Below, piece after piece: positions 42,069 to 50,114 of a stretch of DNA of 64,000 bases. Location of the stretch: the NCBI RefSeq assembly GCF_011602485.2, contig NZ_CP050022.2, positions 5,910,001 to 5,974,000 on the forward strand, read 5' to 3'. A program made the position numbers and the translations under genes. The stretch is from Bradyrhizobium sp. 1(2017) (GTDB lineage Bacteria > Pseudomonadota > Alphaproteobacteria > Rhizobiales > Xanthobacteraceae). Position 1 is the stretch's first letter; the number at the start of each line of letters is the position of its first letter. Under the pieces are notes generated by a model that searched no databases, was not told the DNA's origin, and saw only the letters and a list, made by a program, of their open reading frames with translations.

Positions 42069-43496
42069 TTAGTATTCACGGATGCTTTCATCCAATCCGC
42101 GCAGCAATGGATAGAGGAAATAGGAAATCACAGTGCGCTTGCCGACCTTCAGTTCGGCGGTCACTGCCATACCCGGAATCAGTTGAATGCGCTCGGCCGG
42201 CGGCCGAAGGTGCGTGTCCGACAGATCGACCAGTACGCGGTAATAGGGAGCTGGCGCGCGGCGCGCACCTTCGGTCTTCGCATCCGGCGAGAACGTATCC
42301 TGACTGATGACGCGGACTTCCCCCGTTGCAGTTCCATACTTCTGGAACGGAAAAGCTTCGAACTTGATACGGACAGCCTGCCCAAGCGCGACCTGCCCGA
42401 TGTCCCGGCCCTCGACGTTGACTTCCGCCTGAAGCGGCACGTCACGGGGAACCAGGACAAATAGGGTTTCTGCTTCGCGAACCACTGAGCCGACCGTCCG
42501 GCTCGCGATGTCCAGCACCACGGCATCTGCCGGCGCCTGAAGAACGATCAACTGCCGGCGAAGTTCGGCCTTCTTCAATTCCTCGGCCACGCTATTGCGC
42601 TTCGGCAACGTCTCCACCAGCTCCTGATACGCGGTGCGACGAAACTCCTCGGCAAAGACCTTCTGGTCAGCACGGGCCTTCTCCAGCCGGTGGGTCGTAT
42701 CGGCGATACTACCGCGAACACGCGCCAGGTTGCTTTCAACGTCGAGCCGTGCATCACGAGAAAGCAGAAAATTCAGCCTCGAACCGACCTCCTTGTCCAT
42801 CAACGAGGTGCGCATGGCTTCAATTGAACGCATCGTATCGAGCCGCTGAAGGAGCACCCCCTCTTCGTCCTGCGCTGTCTTGAGATTGGCCCGAGCCGAA
42901 GCGATCTGGGCGTCGAAGTTCTGGATTTGCGCCTCATAGGCGGCTTTCCTCTGCAGGAACAACTTTCCCTGCAGGATCTGGTCCGCATTGGTGAGGTCCT
43001 TGACGGCATACTCGGCCCCGTTCAGTTCGGCACCCAGGCGATCGATCGACGCATCGAACCCAGCCACTCTGCCGCGCAGTTGATCGAGGTCCGCCTGTGA
43101 GAAGGTCGGATCGAGGGTAGCCAGGAGATCACCACGGTTGACGCGATCGCCGGCCTTGACGTGGATCTCGCGTATGACCGACGTCTCCAGGGGCTGCACG
43201 ACCAGGTTGGGACGTGTCGTGGTCAGCTTTCCCGGCGCTGTGACGATCATCTCCACTTGCGAAATGGATGCCCAGATGACCGCGAAGGCCATCAGTGCAA
43301 GTACGCCGTAGAGGGTGAGACGGGCGAGCCGCGGCGGCGCTTGCTGCTCGACCTCGGTTGCATCCGATTGAAACTCGGCGACCACCGGCGTTCGCCTCGG
43401 CCCCGGCCTGAACAGCTTTCGCCGTCGCTCGGCCGATCTGGCGGGGACCAGACCGTCCGGCTTCCCATCCGCGCGTGATTGCTTTGTCTCCTTCAT
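42069..43496 (-). CDS. Type I secretion membrane-fusion adaptor B (HlyD type)
   Basis: A protein of about 475 residues. A cytoplasmic Arg-rich head (SAERRRKLFRPG) precedes one membrane span (LTLYGVLALMAFAVIWA), the first half-lipoyl motif (VVQPLETSVIREIHV), a long periplasmic coiled-coil hairpin (about 140-330) and the second lipoyl/beta domain (IVLQAPADAVVLDIA, LIPGMAVTAELKVGKR). The C-terminal sequence ISYFLYPLLRGLDESIREY is typical of HlyD. The start at 43496 overlaps the ABC gene stop by four bases. It should connect exporter B to a TolC-like channel, not present here. It belongs to a different subfamily from adaptor A. Confidence 0.92.
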   Translation of the reverse strand: MKETKQSRADGKPDGLVPARSAERRRKLFRPGPRRTPVVAEFQSDATEVEQQAPPRLARLTLYGVLALMAFAVIWASISQVEMIVTAPGKLTTTRPNLVVQPLETSVIREIHVKAGDRVNRGDLLATLDPTFSQADLDQLRGRVAGFDASIDRLGAELNGAEYAVKDLTNADQILQGKLFLQRKAAYEAQIQNFDAQIASARANLKTAQDEEGVLLQRLDTMRSIEAMRTSLMDKEVGSRLNFLLSRDARLDVESNLARVRGSIADTTHRLEKARADQKVFAEEFRRTAYQELVETLPKRNSVAEELKKAELRRQLIVLQAPADAVVLDIASRTVGSVVREAETLFVLVPRDVPLQAEVNVEGRDIGQVALGQAVRIKFEAFPFQKYGTATGEVRVISQDTFSPDAKTEGARRAPAPYYRVLVDLSDTHLRPPAERIQLIPGMAVTAELKVGKRTVISYFLYPLLRGLDESIREY

Positions 43497-45703
43497 GCAA
43501 TCTGCTTCATCTGCTGGTTCCACAAATGCCTGTAGATGGTGCATTTCGACAGGAGGTGGTCGTGACGATCCACGTCAACGATCCGGCCGCGGTCCATCAC
43601 CAGGATCTGGCTCGCTTCCGTCAGCATCGACAGCCGATGCGAGACGATGATGACGGTACGACCCGCCGCCAAACGGCGGAGATTCCGTCTGATGATCATT
43701 TCGCTTTCGGAGTCGAGTGCACTCGTCGCCTCATCAAAGATCAAGATCCGTGGATTGACGATGAGGGCCCTCGCAATCGCGAGCCGCTGTTTCTGCCCGC
43801 CGGACAGGTTCGAGGCGTCCTCCTCGAGCATGGTGTCGAAGCCGCGGGGCAGCCGTTCGATGAACTCGTCGGCGCCGGCGAGCTGGGCCGCAGCGACGAC
43901 CTCGGCAAAGGTCGCGTCGCGTTTCACGCAGGCGATATTGTCGCGGACCGTCCCACGAAACAGGAAATTGTCCTGCAGAACGATTCCGAGGTTTCGGCGC
44001 AGATGTGCCAGATCGAGCTCCCTCGCATCATACCCATCGATACGCAGGAGCCCCTGCTGCACCGGATACATGCCCGAGATCAGCCGTGTGAGCGTCGTTT
44101 TGCCAGAGCCACTCCGGCCCACGATCCCGAAGATCGAACCCGGCTCGACCGTGAAAGAGACATCTTCGAGCGCCGGCGCTCCTTCAGCTCCGTAGCGAAA
44201 GGAAACACTCTCGAACTCGATTTTTCCGGCGAAGTCAGGCCGCAGCCCATCTTTCTTCCCATCACGCTCCGGTGTTTGATTCATCACCTCGCCCAGCATC
44301 TTCACGGCGAGAGCAACTTCCTGGTATTCGTGCACCATGGTCACGAGTTGGACCAACGGTCCGGAGACCCTCCCGGCCAACATGTTGAAGGCGACCAGCG
44401 CTCCGATTGTCATTTCGCCCGCGAAGACATCGAGTGCCCCGACGGCGATGATCCCGAGCGTCATGATCTTCTCGAGAAATCCTGTGAGCGCCTGGGCGCC
44501 CGCGGAAATCTTCTCGACACCGAACCGCATGGCTACGGATTGCGCACAGCGGCTATCCCAAACCCTGCCCTGCACGGGCTCCATTCCCAGCGATTTCACG
44601 GTACGCATACCGTGAACTGTTTCGACGAGCAGCGCCTGCCGCGCGCCTTCCGCCTGGTAAAGATCGTAAAGACGTCGCCGGAAAGGGCCCATCAGCACGC
44701 CGACGACAGCACCGCTCGCGGCCGTGAAGGCCAGAACCATCAGCGTCAGCTTGACGCTGTAGAGCGCCAGGACCGGCAGGAAAACAAAGAGCGAGAGCGC
44801 GTCGAGACTCGTCAAGAATAGCCGCCCGGTCAGAAACTCTCGAATGCGGGCCGCTTGCTGCATGTGCTTGACCAGCACCCCGGCGGCCATGTGCTCGAAG
44901 AACGTAACCGGCAGCCCGAGAAGATGCGCGAACGTCTTTGTAGCAACTCGGATGTCGACCCTATTGGTCGCATAGAGCAGAAGATAGCGTCGCAGAAAGC
45001 CGAATATCGCGTCAAAGACAAGTGCTACGGCCGCTCCTGCCGCAAGTACGTAGAGCGTGGTGAAGCTCTCGTGAACCAGAACCTTGTCGATGACGAGCTG
45101 GAAAAAGATCGGAATAACGAGGCCCAAGGCATAGAGCAGGACGGCGGCAATCGCGACATCCCTGAACAGTCGCCATTGACGAAGCAACTCCGGTACGAAC
45201 CACCGTAAACCGAAACTCCTCCGACCATCCCGAGCCGGCTGCTCGCGCTTGATCAGGATCGTGTCACCGACCCATTGGGCACAAAATCGGTCCCGATCGA
45301 CAACCAGGACTTCGTCCTTGCGGTCGGCGAGCGGATCGAAGATGCAGACCGCATCGCTCTCAGCGCCTCGTTCCGTACCAAGAACCACGATCCAGTTGCC
45401 ATTGGCGAGCCGAACCAGCGCCGGATAGGCCTCTCCGAGACGTACCAATGCGGTCCAATCCAGCTTCGCGCTTTTCGCGCGCAGGCCTGCATCCTTCGCC
45501 ATCCGCAACAGCAGATCCAACGAGGGCGGAGCGGCCACGGCATAGGCGTGCTTCAGGCGCTCGACCGGCAGGTCGATGCCATGATGTCCGCATATCTTAG
45601 ACAAGCATTCCAATGCCGTCTGCGTTACCGGCTCCGGCGCGCCTGCCGCGTGGTCGTTCGCGCCATCGGCGGGGTCGATTTCAGCGGAAATTTGAAGAGA
45701 CAT
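43493..45703 (-). CDS. Type I secretion ABC exporter B with C39-like domain (HlyB type)
   Basis: A 736-residue exporter. Residues about 28-145 form a C39-like domain, which in true bacteriocin exporters is a cysteine protease. Here the catalytic cysteine position reads TALECL instead of DCGxACL, and the catalytic histidine is replaced (NGNWIVVLG). It is therefore a degenerate, non-cleaving C39-like domain, as in HlyB, used for substrate binding. A six-span membrane domain follows at about 180-480. The ATPase has GRSGSGKTTLTRLI, LSGGQKQRLAIARAL and ILIFDEATSALD. A four-base overlap couples it to adaptor B. The absence of Cys/His predicts no leader cleavage. Its cargo is unknown. Confidence 0.93.
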   Translation of the reverse strand: MSLQISAEIDPADGANDHAAGAPEPVTQTALECLSKICGHHGIDLPVERLKHAYAVAAPPSLDLLLRMAKDAGLRAKSAKLDWTALVRLGEAYPALVRLANGNWIVVLGTERGAESDAVCIFDPLADRKDEVLVVDRDRFCAQWVGDTILIKREQPARDGRRSFGLRWFVPELLRQWRLFRDVAIAAVLLYALGLVIPIFFQLVIDKVLVHESFTTLYVLAAGAAVALVFDAIFGFLRRYLLLYATNRVDIRVATKTFAHLLGLPVTFFEHMAAGVLVKHMQQAARIREFLTGRLFLTSLDALSLFVFLPVLALYSVKLTLMVLAFTAASGAVVGVLMGPFRRRLYDLYQAEGARQALLVETVHGMRTVKSLGMEPVQGRVWDSRCAQSVAMRFGVEKISAGAQALTGFLEKIMTLGIIAVGALDVFAGEMTIGALVAFNMLAGRVSGPLVQLVTMVHEYQEVALAVKMLGEVMNQTPERDGKKDGLRPDFAGKIEFESVSFRYGAEGAPALEDVSFTVEPGSIFGIVGRSGSGKTTLTRLISGMYPVQQGLLRIDGYDARELDLAHLRRNLGIVLQDNFLFRGTVRDNIACVKRDATFAEVVAAAQLAGADEFIERLPRGFDTMLEEDASNLSGGQKQRLAIARALIVNPRILIFDEATSALDSESEMIIRRNLRRLAAGRTVIIVSHRLSMLTEASQILVMDRGRIVDVDRHDHLLSKCTIYRHLWNQQMKQIA

Positions 45704-46001
45704 TCAAAGACCGTGTGTTAGGCGACTGCGCATCATGCACTCCCGACGAGCCATTGCGCGCCTCAGCGGGCGGGGTCCTGCGCACCACACCCGCATCAAC
45801 CAGTCCCTGCAGTGCCTTCTGCATCACGTCGACCGAATTGGCGAAGGATTCGACCGAAAAGATCAGTCGCTGAGAAAACACGCGCTTGGGGACATTGTTG
45901 TCGTCACGTTCGGTCGGTGAAAGACTGACCAGATCGACGCGGACGATGGTTCCGCTGACGGTAATCTCCTCAATTCCATCGGTATAAAGTTCGGGGTGCA
46001 T
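45681..46001 (-). CDS. Small protein upstream of exporter B
   Basis: A 106-residue soluble protein beginning MHPELYTDGIEEITVSG, with a beta-rich first half (TVSGTIVRVDLVSLSPTE) and a helix (VDVMQKALQGLVDAG). The start has GGAGACG upstream and is convincing. It overlaps the start of exporter B by 23 bases, so it is the first gene of that operon. No signal peptide or known domain is seen. It could be a chaperone, regulator or accessory factor of the secretion system. I cannot assign a family, but the operon position and ribosome-binding site make it real. Confidence 0.7.
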   Translation of the reverse strand: MHPELYTDGIEEITVSGTIVRVDLVSLSPTERDDNNVPKRVFSQRLIFSVESFANSVDVMQKALQGLVDAGVVRRTPPAEARNGSSGVHDAQSPNTRSLNVSSNFR

Positions 46002-46041
46002 ACACGTCTCCTATGCTGCTAGCTTCGGCCTGAGAACAACG

Positions 46042-46185
46042 TCAGCGCCATCGCTCGTTGAGTTGTGGGGTGTTGGTCGGAAACAGCCTGCCTGTGCCGT
46101 ACGGAAACACACCGTTGCTGCCGATCGATGCGGAGGACGGGGCCGAAGCCGGTGAGCCCAGACCGTTGGTTTTCACCAAAGAAAG
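46042..46185 (-). pseudogene. Degraded DUF4082 domain fragment
   Basis: On the minus strand this region reads SAPSSASIGSNGVFPYGTG then LFPTNTPQ before a stop. It aligns with APSSASSGGNGVYAYGSN and LFPSNTYN in the DUF4082 protein at the right edge (63486-64000). The plus-strand DNA of both places can be aligned without gaps for about 100 bases starting with an identical 14-base block (GCTCGTTGAGTTGT at 46053 and 63528). Only the last part of the domain remains and its end is altered, so it is a gene remnant. It lies directly upstream of the secretion system B operon, where a substrate gene could once have been. Confidence 0.7.
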
Positions 46186-46254
46186 GGGATACCCCCCCGG
46201 AAACACGGCCCGCGCGCCCCGACCGACGACGCTTTTGGTCCAGCATGGCCACAC

Positions 46255-46330
46255 CAATTAAATAATTCGCTATTATATATTTTAATTCTATTTAAAAAGG
46301 CCGTCAAACTTTTAATGCGAATTTAATGCG
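46255..46330. promoter_or_regulatory. AT-rich island
   Basis: A dense AT block (ATTAAATAATTCGCTATTATATATTTTAATT-like, in shorter runs) between the DUF4082 remnant and the rmlA stop. It may belong to the promoter region of the secretion system B operon. Confidence 0.45.
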
Positions 46331-46354
46331 ATTTCCCGTTGCCGGTAAGGATCG

Positions 46355-47242
46355 TTATTGGGAAGCAAATTGCGGGAGCGCCGTGATTTCGCTCAGATAT
46401 TTGCCGTAGCCACTCTTCTCCAGCGGTCGCGCAAGCGCGAGAAGTTGATCCCGATTGATGAAGCCGAGCCTGAAGGCGACCTCTTCGAGACAGGCGATCT
46501 TCATTCCCTGCCGCTTCTCCAAGGTCTGCACGAACGTTCCTGCATCGATGAGAGACTCGACCGTGCCGGTGTCCAGCCAGGCAAAACCCCGCCCCATACG
46601 CTCAACATGGAGCGCGCCTGCCGAAAGATAGCGCATCTGAAGATCGGTAATCTCGAGCTCGCCGCGTGATGATGGCTCGACGCGACGAGCGTACCGAACC
46701 ACGCGATTGTCGAAGAAATACAACCCCGTAATCGCCCAGTTCGAAGCCGGCCGCTTGGGTTTCTCCTCGATCGATACCGGGCGATCCGCCGCATCGAACG
46801 CGACCACGCCATATCGTTCCGGATCTCGCACATGATAGGCAAAAACCGTTGCACCTTCCTCACGCCCTGCCGCCCTGGCAAGCAGATCGCTCAGGCCGTC
46901 GCCGAAGAAAATGTTGTCCCCCAGCACCATCGCCACACGATCGTTTCCGATGAAATCGGCCCCCACAATGAAGGCGTCCGCGAGACCGGCGGGACGGGTT
47001 TGTTCCGCGTAGCTGAGCCGAATGCCCCATTGGCTGCCGTCACCCAGCAACTGCTCGAACTGACACCGGTCCGAGGGCGTGGTGATGATCAGAATTTCAC
47101 GAATTCCTGCCAACATCAGCGTCGACAGGGGATAATAGATCATTGGTTTGTCATAGATCGGAAGCAATTGCTTGCTGACCACGCGCGTGATCGGATAAAG
47201 GCGCGTTCCGCTGCCGCCGGCCAGCACGATTCCCTTCAGCAT
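46355..47242 (-). CDS. rmlA: Glucose-1-phosphate thymidylyltransferase
   Basis: A 295-residue nucleotidyltransferase making dTDP-glucose from glucose-1-phosphate and dTTP. The signature [27 protein letters not shown] is split here as [13 protein letters not shown] and [12 protein letters not shown]. Other motifs are [11 protein letters not shown] and [14 protein letters not shown]. Length and start match RmlA exactly. It is the last gene of the rmlC-rmlB-rmlD-rmlA series on the minus strand. Its first 92 bases overlap the end of rmlD, which is unusual. The product feeds dTDP-rhamnose into the polysaccharide and possibly amino-sugar branches. Confidence 0.97.
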   Translation of the reverse strand: MLKGIVLAGGSGTRLYPITRVVSKQLLPIYDKPMIYYPLSTLMLAGIREILIITTPSDRCQFEQLLGDGSQWGIRLSYAEQTRPAGLADAFIVGADFIGNDRVAMVLGDNIFFGDGLSDLLARAAGREEGATVFAYHVRDPERYGVVAFDAADRPVSIEEKPKRPASNWAITGLYFFDNRVVRYARRVEPSSRGELEITDLQMRYLSAGALHVERMGRGFAWLDTGTVESLIDAGTFVQTLEKRQGMKIACLEEVAFRLGFINRDQLLALARPLEKSGYGKYLSEITALPQFASQ

Positions 47243-48131
47243 CGGTTTCTCCCAGTTGCTCCAGACAAGCTTTCAGTGCATGGCGCCAAGGCGCTAATCG
47301 AATCCCAAACACGCGTTCTGCCTTGGATGAATCCAGGCGCGAATTCCGCGGCCGGCGCGCAGCGGTCGGAAATTCCTCAGTCGTGATCGCTTCCAGCGCC
47401 GGAATTCTCGCTCCACGACGGGAACGCTCGCAGAAGATTACTTGTGCAAAGTCGTGCCAGTTCGTCTCACCTTGGCCCGCGAGATGAAAGATGCCGGCCG
47501 TGGCCCTGCGATCGTCCATTGCCGACCGCTCTGCGATCCGAAGAACGGCGTCCGCGAGGTCGAATGCGGAGGTCGGATTGCCATGTTGGTCGCGAACGAC
47601 CCTTACAGTTTGCTGCGTTTCACACAGCCGCAGCATCGTTCGGACGAAATTGCTGCCATAGGGGCTGTAAAGCCACGAACATCTGATCACGGTCGCAAGG
47701 GGGTGCGCTGCCAGCACAGCAGCTTCACCGGCCAGCTTCGACGCGCCGTAGGCGTTCAACGGTGCGGGAATGTCACTTTCATCGTATGCATCCGGCTTCG
47801 AGCCGTCGAATACATAGTCGGTCGAATGATGAATGAGCGGGATATTCATCTGCCAGGCGATATCCGCCAATGCCGCCGCGCCGTCGCGGTTGACGCTGAA
47901 CGCCTTCGCCGTTTCAGATTCGGCCTGGTCGACCGCAGTATATGCGGCCGCGTTGATGATTGCAGAAGGCGCGATCGACGCAATGAGCTTGTCGATCCCC
48001 GCGCGGCTCTCCAGATCCAGTTCTGGGCGCCCGAGCGCCACCACGGGCAGACCGCGCATTGCGGCAAGTTCACGAAGACACCTTGCCAACTGACCGTTTC
48101 GGCCGGCAATGAGGATGGGTTGCACCATCAT
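47151..48131 (-). CDS. rmlD: dTDP-4-dehydrorhamnose reductase
   Basis: A reductase of about 326 residues that completes dTDP-L-rhamnose. The NADPH loop is [12 protein letters not shown], with [23 protein letters not shown] and the catalytic YGASKLAGE (YxxxK). The start at 48131 has GAGGTGA upstream and lies eight bases from the rmlB stop; the frame is open much farther up but this would cross rmlB. The C-terminus has about 30 extra residues ([12 protein letters not shown] and on) compared with the usual near-295-residue length, running 92 bases into rmlA. This looks like loss of the original stop. The core enzyme is intact. Confidence 0.95.
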   Translation of the reverse strand: MMVQPILIAGRNGQLARCLRELAAMRGLPVVALGRPELDLESRAGIDKLIASIAPSAIINAAAYTAVDQAESETAKAFSVNRDGAAALADIAWQMNIPLIHHSTDYVFDGSKPDAYDESDIPAPLNAYGASKLAGEAAVLAAHPLATVIRCSWLYSPYGSNFVRTMLRLCETQQTVRVVRDQHGNPTSAFDLADAVLRIAERSAMDDRRATAGIFHLAGQGETNWHDFAQVIFCERSRRGARIPALEAITTEEFPTAARRPRNSRLDSSKAERVFGIRLAPWRHALKACLEQLGETDAEGNRAGRRQRNAPLSDHARGQQAIASDL

Positions 48132-48138
48132 CTTCACC

Positions 48139-49197
48139 TCAGTGTTGGGAGGCCAGGAGACCGAGACGAGAGCCGTCATAGGCGCCGCGGCGCGTACGCT
48201 CCCACCACGCACGATTCTTGAGATACCATCCGACTGTCTCGGCCAGCCCCTGTTCGAAGGTTCTCGTCGGTTTCCAACCGAGTTCGCGATGTGCCTTTGA
48301 CGCATCGATTGCGTAGCGCGCATCGTGCCCCGGACGATCCGGCACGAATGTGATGAGCGATCGTCTTGTTTCCTCGGAGGGCGACCAACGATCCAGCACA
48401 TCACAAACTTGGGTGACGACGTCCATGTTGGATCGCTCCGCATTTCCACCGAAATTGTACTTCTCGCCTGGCTTCCCTTCGTACAGCAGGCTTATCAAGC
48501 CGGCGGCATGATCGTCGACGTGAAGCCAGTCGCGGATATTCTTGCCATCGCCATAAACCGGTAAAGGCTTTCGGTCGATCGCATTGAGGATCGTCAGCGG
48601 GATGAGCTTCTCCGGAAACTGGTACGGTCCGTAGTTGTTCGAGCAGTTCGATACGATGACCGGCAAGCCATAGGTTCGGAACCACGCTAGCGCGAGATGG
48701 TCCGATGCGGCCTTGCTCGCCGAATACGGCGAGCTCGGCCTGTAAGGCGTGTCCTCCCGAAACAAATCGTCCGGGCCCAATGAGCCGTAGACTTCGTCTG
48801 TCGACACATGAACGAAGCGAAATTGCTTCCGCCTCGGAAGCGGCAGACGTTCGTAGTAGGTTTTGGCAGCCTCCAGTAGCGTGTAGGTGCCAACTATGTT
48901 GGTGTTGACGAATGCGCCGGGTCCATCGATCGAGCGATCGACGTGGCTCTCTGCAGCCAAATGTATGATCGCATCCGGCTCGTAGTCGGCGAACGCAAGA
49001 TCAATAACTTCGCGATCGCAGATGTCGGACTGCAGGAACTCATAGGGCTCCAGTCTCTCGAGGCTCGCAAGCGACGCTAGATTGGCTGCATATGTCAGTT
49101 TGTCGACGTTGATCACTGCGGCGCCGGTCTGCAACACCAGACGACGACACACCGCAGAACCGATGAAGCCTGCTCCGCCAGTCACCAAGATACGCAT
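48139..49197 (-). CDS. rmlB: dTDP-glucose 4,6-dehydratase
   Basis: A 352-residue extended SDR enzyme that removes water from dTDP-glucose to give the 4-keto-6-deoxy sugar. The NAD loop is [12 protein letters not shown], the active-site Asp/Glu pair sits in [10 protein letters not shown], and [10 protein letters not shown] carries the Yxxx[16 protein letters not shown] is also diagnostic. It lies 13 bases after rmlC and eight before rmlD. Its product is shared by the rhamnose route and possibly by a DegT aminotransferase making a 4-amino sugar. Confidence 0.97.
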   Translation of the reverse strand: MRILVTGGAGFIGSAVCRRLVLQTGAAVINVDKLTYAANLASLASLERLEPYEFLQSDICDREVIDLAFADYEPDAIIHLAAESHVDRSIDGPGAFVNTNIVGTYTLLEAAKTYYERLPLPRRKQFRFVHVSTDEVYGSLGPDDLFREDTPYRPSSPYSASKAASDHLALAWFRTYGLPVIVSNCSNNYGPYQFPEKLIPLTILNAIDRKPLPVYGDGKNIRDWLHVDDHAAGLISLLYEGKPGEKYNFGGNAERSNMDVVTQVCDVLDRWSPSEETRRSLITFVPDRPGHDARYAIDASKAHRELGWKPTRTFEQGLAETVGWYLKNRAWWERTRRGAYDGSRLGLLASQH

Positions 49198-49210
49198 CTA
49201 TTCGCCTCCA

Positions 49211-49768
49211 TCAGTCGAACACGCAACCGAGCTGGTTGAGCGCAGGAAGGATCTCGTCCTTCGGCGACAACTGAGCCTCGGAGGTTGTCACAGGCCACTC
49301 AATCTTCAGCGCTGGATCGGCCCAATAGACGCCGCCGTCATGGCTCGGGGCGTAGACCTGGTCTACCTTGTAGAGGACGACGGTGTTGGGTTGCAGCGTA
49401 CAGAAGCCATGCGCAAACCCTTTCGGAATGAACACCTGCTCGCCGCTTTCACTATCCAACTGGATGGCGATGTGCTTGCCGAAGCTCGGCGATGAACGCC
49501 GGAGATCCACTGCGATATCGAGAATGGCGCCGCTCAACACCCGTATAAGCTTCGCCTGGGCGAAAGGCGGACGCTGAAAGTGCAGTCCACGCACCGTGCC
49601 GATACGATTCGAGCTGGACTGATTATCCTGAACAAAGTCATGGAGAATTCCCTTCTCCGCAAAAGTCGATCGTTGGAAGGTCTCGGAGAAGTAACCGCGG
49701 GCGTCGGAAAACCGATCTGGGCGAATTACTTTGACATCGGGGATCGCCAAGGCTCGCAATTCCAGCAT
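49211..49768 (-). CDS. rmlC: dTDP-4-dehydrorhamnose 3,5-epimerase
   Basis: A cupin-fold epimerase of about 185 residues. It has IRPDRFSDARGYFSETF, the substrate-contacting QDNQSSS, VRGLHFQRPPFAQAKLIRV (catalytic His) and PKGFAHGFCTL. The ATG at 49768 has GGAGAGTACCCG before it and is preferred to the in-frame start at 49795. It is the first gene of the rml operon. An AT-rich region with a divergent gene lies upstream. All four rhamnose genes are present and intact, so dTDP-L-rhamnose should be available to the glycosyltransferases. Confidence 0.96.
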   Translation of the reverse strand: MLELRALAIPDVKVIRPDRFSDARGYFSETFQRSTFAEKGILHDFVQDNQSSSNRIGTVRGLHFQRPPFAQAKLIRVLSGAILDIAVDLRRSSPSFGKHIAIQLDSESGEQVFIPKGFAHGFCTLQPNTVVLYKVDQVYAPSHDGGVYWADPALKIEWPVTTSEAQLSPKDEILPALNQLGCVFD

Positions 49769-50114
49769 CGGGTACTCTCCTGCCCGCCTAAACACGAATT
49801 AGGTTTCGATACGGTAGGCCATGGTGCGACGGCATTATTACTCCGCCCCTTCATCTCACGCCTGAACCTTCGAATTAATTTTGGCCGACTTACTATTACG
49901 GCATTAAGTCATTGAAATATATCGCTTTTATCGGCATCAGCTTGCGCGGATTTGCCACAACGTCATTTTCTCTCTTGGGTCGATTAATATATGATTTATT
50001 TAATTTGGCAATATGATTTTTATAAGATATATAATCACCCGCCGGCTGCAGGTCTCCTCGAATGGGCCTGCGAGCGAGCGGCCGCAAAGACCCACCCGTC
50101 GAGACAGGTACGTG
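49769..50114. promoter_or_regulatory. Divergent promoter region, AT-rich
   Basis: About 345 bases between rmlC (-) and the Wzc-like gene (+). AT-rich stretches at about 49870-49930 and 49980-50035 (TTAATATATGATTTATTTAATT-type composition) mark a probable promoter pair. The plus-strand frame is open from 50013, but that part is AT-rich leader rather than protein. Confidence 0.5.

Noticed and set aside
43475..44821. Plus-strand open frame of 448 codons over the type I exporter B gene
   Set aside because: It is antisense to a clear ABC exporter with intact Walker motifs. The translation is Arg/His/Asp-rich without a domain, as expected for a GC-rich shadow frame.
42069..45703. Bacteriocin exporter with leader-cleaving C39 peptidase
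   Set aside because: The catalytic Cys and His of the C39 domain are replaced, so it is a non-cleaving HlyB-like domain, and there is no double-glycine precursor nearby.
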